Made by a program: the position numbers and the translations under genes
Part shown: positions 43,342 through 53,081 of the stretch, piece by piece
How positions within the stretch are numbered: position 1 is the stretch's first letter
Layout of the letters: every line of letters starts with the position of its first letter
Notes under the pieces: generated by a model
Told to the model about the DNA's origin: nothing
What the model saw: the letters and a program-made list of their open reading frames with translations, nothing else
Database searches by the model: none
Assembly: GCF_963378095.1 (NCBI RefSeq)
Contig: NZ_OY726397.1
Location: 4,402,001 to 4,466,000, forward strand
Direction: 5' to 3'
Length of the DNA: 64,000 bases
DNA from: Mycolicibacterium sp. MU0053
GTDB taxonomy: Bacteria > Actinomycetota > Actinomycetes > Mycobacteriales > Mycobacteriaceae

Positions 43342-44880
43342 TCAGTTCCTGACAACCGGGGCCAGGCGGACCGCCCCGCGCAGGATCCACGGTGCGTGCC
43401 TGGCGATCGCCTCGACGGCGCGGTCCGAGCGTCGCATCGCGGTTTGTCGGCCGGGAGTCGGGATGGCTGCCAGTTCCGCCTCGGGCGATCCCGCCCGCGG
43501 GCCATGGCGATCGACTGCCAGGAGTTCCCAGGTGCCGGGCACGCCGCGCAACTCGACGTTGCCGCGATCCTCGAAACCCGTGCCCGAGCCGACGACCAGG
43601 TCGCGCACGGTGCGCGAAACGAGGATCTCGCCGGCGCCGGCGTGACCGAGGATCCGCGCCGCGATGTGGACGGCGAGCCCCCCGATGTCGTCGTCGAGCA
43701 GTTCGCACTCGCCCGTGTGAATGCCCACCCGGATCTCGATGCCCAGCGTCTCGGCATCCCCGCGCAGCGCTTCGGCACAGCGGATGGCCTGCGTCGGGCC
43801 GTCGAATGTGGCGAGGTGGCCGTCGCCGGTGCTCTTGACGACCGCGCCGCCGAACTGCCGCGTGAGTTCGGTGGTGATCTCGCCGAAGCGGTGCAATACC
43901 GCACGCCATTGCTCGTCGCCCGATGCGGCGGCGTGTTGCGTCGAGGCAACGATGTCGGTGAACAACACCGTGCGCAGGGCGCGATGGGACTGCGCGGGCG
44001 CGGCGTGGCTTCCGGTGAGGAACTGCTCGATTTCCGCCAGAATCTTGTCGGGCTCGGTCAGGAAGGGTGCGTGGTCCTCCCCCGCGACCTCCAGGTACCG
44101 CGCGCCGGGAATGTGATTGGCGAGATACCGGCCGCCATGCACCGGAACGGCGGGGTCCTGGCGGGAATGGATGATCAGGGTTGGCACAGCGATCGCTGAC
44201 AAGATCGGGCGCACATCGGTCGAGAACGCCGCTTCGAACGATGCCCGGGCCATCCCCGGGCTGGCGGCCATACGCTCCAGCATCGCCAGTTGGCGGATCG
44301 ACCGGACCGACGGCGCGCTCATACTCGCTGCCGCACCACTGCCCCACCCGAAGCGCACGGCGCGGCACGCGTCCAGCCAGCGGGCGAGCTGCTCTATCGA
44401 CGGCGTGTATTCCTCGCCCACCTCGGCGACATAACGCGCCCGTAATGCGGACGGGCCACGCTCCAGGTCCTCCCATTCGCCGGGATTGAATGCGTATGTG
44501 GCGCAAAGGATGAGCGCTCGGACTCGTTCCGGTCGCGTCGCCGCGAACATCATGGCGGCTGGTCCACCGTCACTCAGACCGGAGACGACGGCCTGCTGAA
44601 ATCCCACCGCATCCATGACGGCCTCGATTTCCGAGACCCGATCCTCCAGCGTGCGCACTTTCGGCACCGGGTCCGACAGCCCGACCCCGGCCTTGTCGAA
44701 CAGCGCCACGCGACAGAAAGTGCCGAGTTGCTCGACGAACGCTTTGAATTGGGGGAGGGTCCAGGCCAACTCGATGTGGCTGACGAACGGCATGACGACG
44801 ACGAGTTCGATCGGCCCGTCGCCGAACACCTGATATGCCAGGCTCAGGTCGCCGCAGGATGCGTACGACGTTTCCGCCAC
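43342..44880 (-). CDS. Alpha/beta hydrolase fused to class III adenylate cyclase (LipJ-like)
   Basis: Residues about 1-290 of this 512-residue protein are an alpha/beta hydrolase (ELVVVMPFVSHIELAW, nucleophile motif VVSGLSDGGPAA, and HAPFLTEP holding the likely catalytic His). Residues about 315-480 are a class III cyclase domain with VLFTDIVAST and VKSTGDGHLATF (metal and substrate motifs). This is the architecture of M. tuberculosis Rv1900c (LipJ). GTG 44880 is chosen because longer frames run into the HNH gene, which ends at 44918; the RBS is weak. Likely makes cAMP; the lipase substrate is unknown. Confidence 0.82.
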   Translation of the reverse strand: MAETSYASCGDLSLAYQVFGDGPIELVVVMPFVSHIELAWTLPQFKAFVEQLGTFCRVALFDKAGVGLSDPVPKVRTLEDRVSEIEAVMDAVGFQQAVVSGLSDGGPAAMMFAATRPERVRALILCATYAFNPGEWEDLERGPSALRARYVAEVGEEYTPSIEQLARWLDACRAVRFGWGSGAAASMSAPSVRSIRQLAMLERMAASPGMARASFEAAFSTDVRPILSAIAVPTLIIHSRQDPAVPVHGGRYLANHIPGARYLEVAGEDHAPFLTEPDKILAEIEQFLTGSHAAPAQSHRALRTVLFTDIVASTQHAAASGDEQWRAVLHRFGEITTELTRQFGGAVVKSTGDGHLATFDGPTQAIRCAEALRGDAETLGIEIRVGIHTGECELLDDDIGGLAVHIAARILGHAGAGEILVSRTVRDLVVGSGTGFEDRGNVELRGVPGTWELLAVDRHGPRAGSPEAELAAIPTPGRQTAMRRSDRAVEAIARHAPWILRGAVRLAPVVRN

Positions 44881-44917
44881 AGTCTGGAGAATACTGCGGC
44901 CGGATGCCAGCCGTGCC

Positions 44918-46381
44918 CTAAAACGGCGGCGGCTCCCCGTCGGGCACCGAGTGCAGGTCGAAATCCCATTTGTCCCAACGGCGGCGTTGGGTCCGACGCC
45001 GCTCGTTGCGGCGGCGTTCGGCCTCGATGGCCGCGGCTCGGTGTTGGGCACGGGTCCGACTCCGCAGCGGCATCATGGTCAGCCGGTTGTTGCAGGGCGC
45101 GTCGGCGACCTCGGGCGGTTCGGGCAGGCTGCCGGTCGGCGCACACAGCGACGGGAACAGCAGGGCACTGCCCGGGGTCGTGACATGCTTGCGGCCGTCG
45201 GGCAGCGTCCAGATCACCGTGCCGTCCGGGAGCTGCTCATCGCGCCAACCCCAAAATGTCTTGAGCAAGTGGTGCTTTCGGCAAAGTAGCTTCAAATTGG
45301 ACGCGTGTGTTGCCCCGCCGCACTCGTACGGCACCGTGTGGTCCACATCGCAGTCCATCGCGGGCTGGTCACAGCCCGGCGCCCGGCAGGTCAAGTCCCG
45401 GCAGCGCACGAAATCGGCCAACCCCCGGGAGGGGATGTACCGCGGCTCCGGGTCGGCGTCCACCGGTCCGATCACCGGTAGCAGCCTGGCGGTGGCCGCC
45501 AGCTCCCGCAGCACCTCGGCGGAGATCAATGCGTCGCTGCCGGCGACCACCGCCGGGGTCTGCGAGGTCCCGTCAAGACTCCCCTGCTCGGCGACGACGT
45601 GGATGACCACCGTGCCGGGCGGCCGAGTCTTGGTAGCGGCGGGGCAGTCCGCACTGTCGCACCGGCAGGGCATCCGGTCGGTACCGGCCACCAGCGCCTC
45701 GATCGCGTCCGCCCGCCGCTGGTCCCGGGTGCGCGGATCCGCCTCGCAGACCGTGGCCGCCAGCTCGTTGAGCCGCCGGTCCAGGGCCTTACTCGTGGTG
45801 TCGAACATCCGACCGACCACCTCGGCCATGCCGGCGTCACTGTCCTCGACCTTCACGAAGCGGTCCTCGGCCAACTCCTTGGATCGCCGCACCGCATCGG
45901 GGTCGACTCGGGCCACGATGGTGTCGATCTTGGCCGCCAGCTTGCGGCGGGTCATCGACGGCCACCGCGGGGCCCGGGCCGCGATCTGGCCGTCCACCTT
46001 GTCCAAGGCATCGAGATCGGTGATCAGGAAGGTGCGGAAGACGATCGTCTGAAACAGGCGGTAGTCGATGTCACCGGCCTCGAAGACGGCCCCCACCTTG
46101 GGCAGCCGGTAGCGCATCGCCGTCGCGTACCGCAGGTAGCTCTTCCCTATCCCGAGACTCACCCTCAACGTGGCGGCCACCTCGGCAGCGACCGCCTCCC
46201 AGATATCGATCACCCAGTTGTCACACCCGCCGAACTTCTTTTCCCGCTCCTCGAAGAGGTCGGCAATGGCCACCAGACGCTCGGCGGCGGCCTGCGCCTC
46301 GGCGCGCGACGCCGCGGCGATGCGGTCGACCAGAGCCGTCGTCGCCGGTGTCGGTGGCCTCACCTTGGGCGGTTCGAACAT
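44918..46381 (-). CDS. DUF222 / HNH endonuclease (13E12 repeat family)
   Basis: The 487-residue protein has an N-terminal DUF222 helical domain (about 1-300; NWVIDIWEAVAAEVAATLRVSLG) and a C-terminal HNH motif. The motif reads CRAPGCDQPAMDCDVDHTVPYECGG, then NLKLLCRKHH, with two Cys pairs for zinc. These genes are multicopy in mycobacteria (REP13E12 relatives) and their biological role is unclear. All HNH residues are present. ATG 46381. Confidence 0.88.
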   Translation of the reverse strand: MFEPPKVRPPTPATTALVDRIAAASRAEAQAAAERLVAIADLFEEREKKFGGCDNWVIDIWEAVAAEVAATLRVSLGIGKSYLRYATAMRYRLPKVGAVFEAGDIDYRLFQTIVFRTFLITDLDALDKVDGQIAARAPRWPSMTRRKLAAKIDTIVARVDPDAVRRSKELAEDRFVKVEDSDAGMAEVVGRMFDTTSKALDRRLNELAATVCEADPRTRDQRRADAIEALVAGTDRMPCRCDSADCPAATKTRPPGTVVIHVVAEQGSLDGTSQTPAVVAGSDALISAEVLRELAATARLLPVIGPVDADPEPRYIPSRGLADFVRCRDLTCRAPGCDQPAMDCDVDHTVPYECGGATHASNLKLLCRKHHLLKTFWGWRDEQLPDGTVIWTLPDGRKHVTTPGSALLFPSLCAPTGSLPEPPEVADAPCNNRLTMMPLRSRTRAQHRAAAIEAERRRNERRRTQRRRWDKWDFDLHSVPDGEPPPF

Positions 46382-46414
46382 ACTTTCGATTGTGCCATGG
46401 GGGTACGACTTGAC

Positions 46415-47179
46415 TCAGCGAACGCGGGCCACCACGAACACTCGGCGAAACGGAAAGAAGGTCCGACCGTCCGCACGGGCCGGATAGGCCTCGGCGAGCA
46501 GCGGGATGATCTCGCGTCGATACTGTTGCCACGCCGGCTCGGACAGCCTGGCCCGCACCTCGGTGAGCACGGTGCCGGCCATCCAGTCCAGCACCGGCGT
46601 CGCCCCCGTGAGCTCATGCAGATAGGTGGTCTCCCAGGCGTCGACGTCGCAGCCGGCCGTGGCCAACGCGTCGGCGTACTGTAGCGGCGCGTCCACCACG
46701 TCGGCCTCGCGGAAGGTGAGGTCGCGCAATGCCGCCGCCAACGCCGGCCGACGCGCCACGGTGCGCACCGCGACGTGCGAGGGCGCATCGAAGTTGCCGG
46801 GCACCTGCATTGCCAGCCAGGCACCGGTCGGTAGCTCGGCCGCCCACCGCAGCAGCAGTTCGCGATGCGTGGGCACCCACTGCAGCGCGGCGTTGGAGAT
46901 CACCACGTCGGTATCGGGTTTCGGAGACCACGCGGCGATGTCGCCCTCCTCGGCGGGAATGCCGCGCCCCCGGGCCGCGGCCACCATCTCCGGCGAACTG
47001 TCCACCGCCTCGACGACGGCCGCCGGCCAGCGTTGCCGCAGCGCGACGGTCAGGTTGCCGGGTCCGCAACCCAGGTCCACGACACGTCGCGGCGCGGTGG
47101 CACCCACCCGCGCCACCAGGTCGAAGAACGGGCGACCACGATGATCGGCGAAGGCCAGGTACACCTCCGGGTTCCACAT
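46415..47179 (-). CDS. tam: Trans-aconitate 2-methyltransferase
   Basis: The 254-residue class I SAM methyltransferase has motif [16 protein letters not shown] near residues 32-46, acidic [11 protein letters not shown], and the Tam-type start [18 protein letters not shown]. It methylates trans-aconitate, removing this aconitase inhibitor. M. tuberculosis Rv0294 (261 aa) is its counterpart. ATG 47179 has GAGGA about eight bases upstream. It starts head-to-head with the amidohydrolase, with the start regions touching. Confidence 0.88.
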   Translation of the reverse strand: MWNPEVYLAFADHRGRPFFDLVARVGATAPRRVVDLGCGPGNLTVALRQRWPAAVVEAVDSSPEMVAAARGRGIPAEEGDIAAWSPKPDTDVVISNAALQWVPTHRELLLRWAAELPTGAWLAMQVPGNFDAPSHVAVRTVARRPALAAALRDLTFREADVVDAPLQYADALATAGCDVDAWETTYLHELTGATPVLDWMAGTVLTEVRARLSEPAWQQYRREIIPLLAEAYPARADGRTFFPFRRVFVVARVR

Positions 47180-48077
47180 GATGACATCCTCTATGACGAT
47201 GGATGACATAGAACCGGTACGACGGATCTGGCAGCAGCTCGAGTTGCCGGGTGTCGTCGACGTCCACACCCACTTCATGCCGAAGCCGGTGATGGACAAG
47301 GTGTGGAAGTACTTCGATTCGGCCGGCCCGCTCACGGGCCGCGAATGGCCCATCCGCTACCGCACCGCCGAGCAGGACCGGGTGCACACGCTGCGCCGCT
47401 TCGGGGTGCGGGCCTTCACCTCGCTGGTGTACGCGCACAAGCCCAATATGGCGCAGTGGCTCAACGAGTGGGCGCATCAATTCGCGGTTCAGACCCCCGA
47501 CTGCCTGAGCACCGCGACCTTCTTCCCCGAACCCGGGGCGGCCGACTACGTGCGTACGGCAATCACTCAGGGCGCCAAGCTGTTCAAGTCGCACATCCAG
47601 GTCGGCCACTACGACCCCAACGACCCGCTGCTCGACGACGTGTGGGGCGCACTCGAGGACAGTGCCACCCCGGTGGTCATCCACTGCGGATCCGGTCCCG
47701 CCCCCGGTGAATTCACCGGGCCGGCACCCATCCGCACCCTGCTGCGCCGCCACCCACGCCTGGTCCTGATCATCGCCCACATGGGGATGCCCGAATACGC
47801 CGAGTTCCTCGACATCTGCGACGAGCACCCGCACACCATGCTGGACACCACCATGGCATTCACCGGTTTCGCCGAGACGATGATGCCCTTCCCCGCCGAT
47901 CACAAGCACCGACTGCGCGATCTGAGCGAACGCATCCTGTTCGGCAGCGACTTCCCCAACATCCCCTACAGCTACGCCGAGGCCATGACCGCCCTGATCG
48001 AACTCGGTGTCGGCGACGAGGACTGGCTGCGCAACATCTTCTACCGCAACGGCGCACGACTGTTCGGCCTGTCCTGA
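47178..48077 (+). CDS. Amidohydrolase-family (ACMSD-like) metal enzyme
   Basis: The protein is a TIM-barrel hydrolase with the metal motif VDVHTHFMP (H30 and H32 counted from ATG 47178), [18 protein letters not shown] and the late [15 protein letters not shown] carrying the metal Asp. Such enzymes are decarboxylases or hydrolases of the amidohydrolase_2 group; the substrate is unknown. Starts at 47178, 47193 and 47199 are all possible, with no clear RBS. The first would overlap the tam start codon. Confidence 0.8.
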   Translation: MMTSSMTMDDIEPVRRIWQQLELPGVVDVHTHFMPKPVMDKVWKYFDSAGPLTGREWPIRYRTAEQDRVHTLRRFGVRAFTSLVYAHKPNMAQWLNEWAHQFAVQTPDCLSTATFFPEPGAADYVRTAITQGAKLFKSHIQVGHYDPNDPLLDDVWGALEDSATPVVIHCGSGPAPGEFTGPAPIRTLLRRHPRLVLIIAHMGMPEYAEFLDICDEHPHTMLDTTMAFTGFAETMMPFPADHKHRLRDLSERILFGSDFPNIPYSYAEAMTALIELGVGDEDWLRNIFYRNGARLFGLS

Positions 48078-48106
48078 TCCGGCTTCCGGGGCTACCATCG
48101 GGAACT

Positions 48107-49333
48107 GTGGGCTCACCTACCCCGGCCGCACCGCGACCCGACGCCGATCTCGAACCACCGGTCGACCTCCCGATCCCGCTTCCCGACGTTCCCGGCGCGG
48201 ACGCGGGTGAGCGCGGACTGCCGGACCGCTCCGAACTGACGCTCACCCAACGCGCCATCGTCGATGTCTCCGCGGTCGCCGACCTCGGCCTGCGCACCGG
48301 CATCGCGTCCCTGGTGGGGGCGGCCATGCTGCCGCCCGTCGTCGCCGGGGTGCTGCGCGGCAACGATCTCAGACGCGAGCGCGAACACCTCCGGTTCTAT
48401 GCGGACATGGCCGCCCAACACGACACCGAGTTGTCGTTTCCGGCGCCCGAATCGAAGCCGCGCGTCTCGGTGCAACCGGCCAACCCGATTGCGCGCTGGG
48501 TCACCCACGGCGACGTCCAACACGTGCAGTTCCAAAGCAGCTACGAGGCCCGTAATCCGGAGATGCGCAACCTGTGGCGTGGCCTGAACCGCAACAACGT
48601 CGTGCACGCCCAGCACTGGCGCCACGACGACGGCCCGCACCCCACGCTGTGCGTCATTCACGGGTTTCTGGGCTCGCCGTATCTGGTCAACGGGCTGTTC
48701 TTCTCGCTGCCGTGGTTCTACCGCACCGGATTCGACGTGCTGCTGTACACGTTGCCCTTCCACGGTCGGCGCGCAGAACGGTTCTCGCCGTTCAGCGGCT
48801 ACGGATTCTTCTCCAACGGAATGGCCGGCATGGCCGAGGCCATGGCGCAGGCCGTTCACGACTTCCGGTCCGTCCTGGACTATTTGGAGTCGACCGGGGT
48901 GGACAAGATGGCGCTGACGGGCATGTCGCTGGGCGGCTACACCTCGTCACTGATCGCCTCCGCCGACGACCGCCTGGAGGCCGTCATCCCGAATGTTCCG
49001 GTGGTGAACCCGGAATCGGCGTTCGACGACTGGTGGCCGGCCAACAAGCTGGTCGAGTTCGGGCGCCACGCAAGCGGGATCGGCCGGGAGGAGGCGGCGC
49101 GCGCCTCGGCGTTCCATTCGCCGTTGAACTACGCGCCGAAGGTCCCCAAGGACCGCCGGCTGATCATCACCGGTCTCGGCGACCGGCTGGCCCCGCCCGA
49201 GCAGGCCGAGGCGCTGTGGGAGCACTGGGATCGCTGTGCCTTGCACTGGTTCCCCGGCAACCACATCCTGCACGTCAGTCAGCCGGAATACCTGCGCCGG
49301 ATGACGAGGTTCCTTCGCCCGCTTATGTTTTGA
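48107..49333 (+). CDS. Alpha/beta hydrolase-fold protein (Rv0293c-like)
   Basis: The 408-residue protein has a Pro-rich N-terminus and a helix near residues 60-80. The hydrolase domain contains TLCVIHGFLGSPYLVNG and the nucleophile elbow TGMSLGGYTSS (Ser274); His in WFPGNHILHVSQPEY is the likely base. It sits beside ESX-3, as Rv0293c (400 aa) does in M. tuberculosis. Substrate unknown; a lipid or ester is plausible. GTG 48107; the last 11 bases overlap convergent eccE3. Confidence 0.82.
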   Translation: MGSPTPAAPRPDADLEPPVDLPIPLPDVPGADAGERGLPDRSELTLTQRAIVDVSAVADLGLRTGIASLVGAAMLPPVVAGVLRGNDLRREREHLRFYADMAAQHDTELSFPAPESKPRVSVQPANPIARWVTHGDVQHVQFQSSYEARNPEMRNLWRGLNRNNVVHAQHWRHDDGPHPTLCVIHGFLGSPYLVNGLFFSLPWFYRTGFDVLLYTLPFHGRRAERFSPFSGYGFFSNGMAGMAEAMAQAVHDFRSVLDYLESTGVDKMALTGMSLGGYTSSLIASADDRLEAVIPNVPVVNPESAFDDWWPANKLVEFGRHASGIGREEAARASAFHSPLNYAPKVPKDRRLIITGLGDRLAPPEQAEALWEHWDRCALHWFPGNHILHVSQPEYLRRMTRFLRPLMF

Positions 49334-50270
49334 CGGCGGTCCCGCGCATCGGCCAGCGCAGCGAGGCCAGGTCCGCGGTGGTGGCAGTGGCCCCGGGAAG
49401 CCGATCGGTGGCGGTCGGCGACATGGCGTCCAGCGCCTCCCATTGATAACCCCGCAGCGAGGTCAGTTCCGGCAGTGGTGCGGCCCGCCCCGGCATCTCG
49501 TCGGTGCGGATCGCGCAGGCGGCGGCCACCTTGCCGTCCGGGGTGATCTGCAGGGCGGTCCACACCTCCGGCGAGGAGTGCGCCCACAGCTTGGCCAGCG
49601 TCTCCGGCAGCGCGTCGTCGACCCGCAGCGCATAGGCGGCGACAAAGCTCTTCGGTCCGTCTTCGACGGCACGCCACTTCGCCTTGGCCTGCGGGCCCAG
49701 GATGTCCGGCACATCGACCTCGGAGGTGGTCACCGCCCAACCGAGCTCCCGCAGGTGATCAGCCAGCCGCCGCAACGCGACTTCGGCGGTGTCGCGCAAC
49801 GGGATCCGCGCGGACCGAGCCTGCAGTTCGGCGAGATTCGTCGCCGCCGACATGGTCAGCCCGATCCAGGTCGTGGGCCCGGCGGCGGTCTTTCGGCTGG
49901 TGATCCGGGCCGCCTCGCAGCGCAGGCCGTACCGGTCCAGGTAGCCGGCGATCACGTCCAGCGGCAACTCGCCGTCACTTTCCGGCAGCACCCGCAGTAC
50001 CACGGTGGTCTGGGCGTCGGCGCCGGTGCGCTGCACCAGATGGCGTGCGCCCCCGCGGGACTCGCGCGAGCCCAGCAGGGCGATGCGGCGCCGGATCATG
50101 GTGGTGAAGAACATCCCCCGCCACTGGCCGAGCAGAATGATCGCGACCGCAACGGCGATGCCGAGGGCCCATTGTCCGGTCACGGTCTGCCAGGGGTAGG
50201 CCATCGCGGCGGGCACAACCGCCAACAGCACCAGGGTGAGCCGACCGGCCCCCGGCCAAGCAATCCTCAC
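49323..50270 (-). CDS. eccE3: ESX-3 membrane component EccE3
   Basis: The 315-residue protein has two N-terminal membrane helices (LTLVLLAVVPAAMAYPW and LGIAVAVAIILLGQW). A cytoplasmic domain follows, typical of EccE, which lines the outer rim of the type VII membrane complex. GTG 50270 overlaps the mycP3 stop by four bases. It is the last gene of the operon, slightly shorter than the M. tuberculosis protein (331 aa). Confidence 0.9.
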   Translation of the reverse strand: MRIAWPGAGRLTLVLLAVVPAAMAYPWQTVTGQWALGIAVAVAIILLGQWRGMFFTTMIRRRIALLGSRESRGGARHLVQRTGADAQTTVVLRVLPESDGELPLDVIAGYLDRYGLRCEAARITSRKTAAGPTTWIGLTMSAATNLAELQARSARIPLRDTAEVALRRLADHLRELGWAVTTSEVDVPDILGPQAKAKWRAVEDGPKSFVAAYALRVDDALPETLAKLWAHSSPEVWTALQITPDGKVAAACAIRTDEMPGRAAPLPELTSLRGYQWEALDAMSPTATDRLPGATATTADLASLRWPMRGTAVKT

Positions 50271-51643
50271 TGGGAGCGTTCCTTTCGTCGGTTCACCGCG
50301 AAGGCGGCCGCGGCGACGGCGACCGCAAGGGCGGCCGTGCCGGCGAACGCGATGTTTCGCGGCGTGTGGTTCTGGGGCGGTGCCGCAACCGGCGCCGCTA
50401 TCTGAGTGGCTGGGAGTTCCCCGGGTGGAGGCGGCAGTTCCCACGTCAACGCGGCAACCGGATCGAGGGTGCCCGCTCCCACCAGGTTGGACGGATCCCG
50501 CGCACCGTTGTGGGCAGTACGCGTCAGGCGTTGAATGACATGATTGGCCGGCATTTCGGGGAACCGGCTGCGCACCAGCGCGGCGACCCCGGACACGTAG
50601 GCCGCGGCGAAGCTGGTTCCGCTGATCGCGCCCAACTGTCCGCGCTCCGTCGGCACGGCGTTGGCCAGGCCGTCGCCGTTGCTCACCGAGACCACGCTCT
50701 CGCCCGGGGCCGCAATACCGACCCACGGACCGCTCATGGTGAACTTCGAGGGTTGTCCGCCCGGCGTCAGCGATCCCACCGACAACACATGGGGCTGCCA
50801 CCACGACGGCGTGGACACCGCGCCGACCGCGGCCCAGTTCCGCGGGTCCTCCGGGTTGGTGGCCCCGCCCACGGGATTGGACTGGCAGGCCTGGCCGCCG
50901 GCGATCCCGTTGGGTCCGGCGTTGCCGGCGGACGCGACGATCACGGCGTCCTTGTCCACCGCCGCATACCGCAGTGCCGCGCCCAGCGCGGTCTGATCGA
51001 CGTCGGCCCCGGCCGGCAGGCAGGTGGCCGAGGAGATGTTGATGACGCGCGCGCCCAGGTCGGCCGCGCGCACCACGGCCCGTGCCAACGAATCGATGTC
51101 CACTTTCGCGTGTTCCAGCACCGGATCACCGCCGGTGGTGCGCGGCGAGTACCGCGCCGAGGCCTGCCGGATCGACAGGATGCGCGCGGCCGGGGCGACG
51201 CCGGAGAAGGCATCGTCACCGGGCTGTCCGCCGATCAGGCCCGCCACCAGCGTGCCGTGGCCGTCGCAGTCGGTGAGTCCGTCGCTGTCGCCGACGTAGT
51301 CGCCGCCGGGCTCCACGTTCGGAAGCCGCGGACCCGGCTTGACACCGGTGTCGATGACCGCGACCGTCTGCCCCTCACCGCGCGAAAACCGCCAGGCCCC
51401 ATCGAGATTGAGCATCCGCTGATTCTGGGATGCGACGGCCGGGTCGAATCCGGGCAGCACACCGGTGGTGATGCAGTCGCCCTGCTGTTGCATCGGTACG
51501 GCAGCGCCGGCGCTACCGGCGGGCGGCGGCGTGGCGGGGTCCACCGCCGGTGGGCCGATCGCCCACGCCGCCGGACTCAGCACCAGGGCCGCGGCGCAAC
51601 CGGCCGCGGTGGTCTTGAGTCCGAGCCGAAGCACTCGGGTCAT
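50267..51643 (-). CDS. mycP3: Mycosin-3, membrane-anchored subtilisin-like protease
   Basis: The 458-residue protein has a signal peptide (about 1-29) and a subtilisin catalytic triad at D98 (VAVIDTGV), H129 (DCDGHGTLVAG) and S344 (GTSFAAAYVSG). A Pro-rich linker, a C-terminal membrane helix and a basic tail (NRRKERSQ) follow. Mycosins cap the periplasmic face of the ESX membrane complex and are required for secretion. ATG 51643 overlaps the eccD3 stop (ATGA). Confidence 0.95.
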   Translation of the reverse strand: MTRVLRLGLKTTAAGCAAALVLSPAAWAIGPPAVDPATPPPAGSAGAAVPMQQQGDCITTGVLPGFDPAVASQNQRMLNLDGAWRFSRGEGQTVAVIDTGVKPGPRLPNVEPGGDYVGDSDGLTDCDGHGTLVAGLIGGQPGDDAFSGVAPAARILSIRQASARYSPRTTGGDPVLEHAKVDIDSLARAVVRAADLGARVINISSATCLPAGADVDQTALGAALRYAAVDKDAVIVASAGNAGPNGIAGGQACQSNPVGGATNPEDPRNWAAVGAVSTPSWWQPHVLSVGSLTPGGQPSKFTMSGPWVGIAAPGESVVSVSNGDGLANAVPTERGQLGAISGTSFAAAYVSGVAALVRSRFPEMPANHVIQRLTRTAHNGARDPSNLVGAGTLDPVAALTWELPPPPGELPATQIAAPVAAPPQNHTPRNIAFAGTAALAVAVAAAAFAVNRRKERSQ

Positions 51644-53067
51644 CGATTGAGGACCCAGGTGAACAGGCCGACCGCGTAGGCCATGACCGGGATCAGCGAC
51701 GCGTCGATGGCCGCGGCGAGGAAGCTGACGTAGCGCCGCATGGGCAGCGAATAGCTCTCCGGCGAAGCGAATTTCGGGTTGGTGGCCGCGAACACCCACA
51801 CCACGGTGACCACCGCCAACGCGCCGACCGCCCACAGCGCCAGTTCGTAGCGGCCCTGAATCGAAAACGCGATCAGCAGCGCAATGCCGACCAGATACGG
51901 CTGGGCCAGCAGCCACGCCTTGCAGGCCGCGGTGTCCCAGACCCGGGCCCGCAGCACGGCGGCCGCGGCGGTGGCGATCACGATGTAGGTGCCCCACACC
52001 CCGGGCGACTGCGACTGCGCGGCGATGGCCAGCGAACCGAGCACCGACAGGATGACCGCTCCGGCGATGAACCCTGTCTGATGGGCATCGCTGATGCGCA
52101 CCCGGCGCGGCAGGTCCTCGAGCACCTTCAGCGACGGCGCCGACGGCGCGGGGTCGCCCGGTGCGGGAATGACCGGCAGCGGCAACCGGGCCCACAGCGC
52201 CGACAGGTGCGCGGCCTGCACGTTGATCAGCAGCGCCAACACGATCAGGCCGCAGCCCAGCGCCAGCAACGGCACGGTCCAGATCGCGGCCACCGCGGCC
52301 GCCACCAGAACGCCGAATCCGACGACCGTGGCCGCGGTGAAGAAGCCCAGCGAACGCTCGGAGATGAAGGTGCTGATCAGCGACCACGCGGTCACCCCGG
52401 CGGCGGCGAGAATCAGTTGCGGGGGCCCGAATTCGCCCGGCACCGCCAGCGCGAAGGCCGCCGCGATGGGCGCCAGCGCGGCGATCGACAACTCGACCGC
52501 GGGTTGCTGAGAACGGGCCCGCAGGGCCAGCGCGGCGACGATGGCCAGCGCCGCCAACGCGCTCACCGCGAACAGACCCGCGGGATGCCCCGTGGTCAGC
52601 CGGTGCGCCACGGCGAATCCCGTGCCCGCCAACAACATCACGATCACGGCCGCCCGGGCCGCCCGCTGAATGTGGGTGGCGCCCCAGGGCCTGGTCCGGG
52701 ACTCGGAGAAGATCACGGCCGCATCGGCGATGTCCTCGACTATCCCCGGCGCCGCCGGGCCGGCCGGAACCGGCTGCAGCGCAAGCAGATCGCCGTCGAC
52801 GACACCGACGGTGTCCAGGGTGGCGTCCAGGGAGAACGTCGCGCGACCGATCGGGGCCAGGCTCAACCGCCGCGGTGCGGTCGGACCGTCCGCGCCGTCC
52901 TGGTCCTCATGGTCGTTCGGAAGCAACCGCAGCACGGCCGGCATGATCTCGCGCAACGGCATCTGGGCCGGTAACGCGATCTCAGTGATCCGGCTGTCCG
53001 CCAAGACGGCAACGCGCACGATCGCCATGACCGGAGTGGCAATGGTCGCCCCGGAGGTGTCAGTCAT
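51640..53067 (-). CDS. eccD3: ESX-3 membrane channel component EccD3
   Basis: The 475-residue protein has an N-terminal ubiquitin-like domain (about 15-95; VRVAVLADSRITEIALPAQMPL) and about eleven membrane helices from residue 130 on. EccD is the most hydrophobic subunit and forms the membrane barrel of the complex. It is 472 residues in M. tuberculosis. It starts 14 bases after espG3 ends. Confidence 0.94.
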   Translation of the reverse strand: MTDTSGATIATPVMAIVRVAVLADSRITEIALPAQMPLREIMPAVLRLLPNDHEDQDGADGPTAPRRLSLAPIGRATFSLDATLDTVGVVDGDLLALQPVPAGPAAPGIVEDIADAAVIFSESRTRPWGATHIQRAARAAVIVMLLAGTGFAVAHRLTTGHPAGLFAVSALAALAIVAALALRARSQQPAVELSIAALAPIAAAFALAVPGEFGPPQLILAAAGVTAWSLISTFISERSLGFFTAATVVGFGVLVAAAVAAIWTVPLLALGCGLIVLALLINVQAAHLSALWARLPLPVIPAPGDPAPSAPSLKVLEDLPRRVRISDAHQTGFIAGAVILSVLGSLAIAAQSQSPGVWGTYIVIATAAAAVLRARVWDTAACKAWLLAQPYLVGIALLIAFSIQGRYELALWAVGALAVVTVVWVFAATNPKFASPESYSLPMRRYVSFLAAAIDASLIPVMAYAVGLFTWVLNR

Positions 53068-53081
53068 CTATTCGTTCTCTT

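Noticed and set aside
44880..45051. Longer N-terminus (57 extra residues) for the hydrolase-cyclase gene
   Set aside because: It would overlap the end of the HNH gene and encodes Arg/Pro/Ser-rich sequence with no similarity to the LipJ start. GTG 44880 begins at the domain edge.
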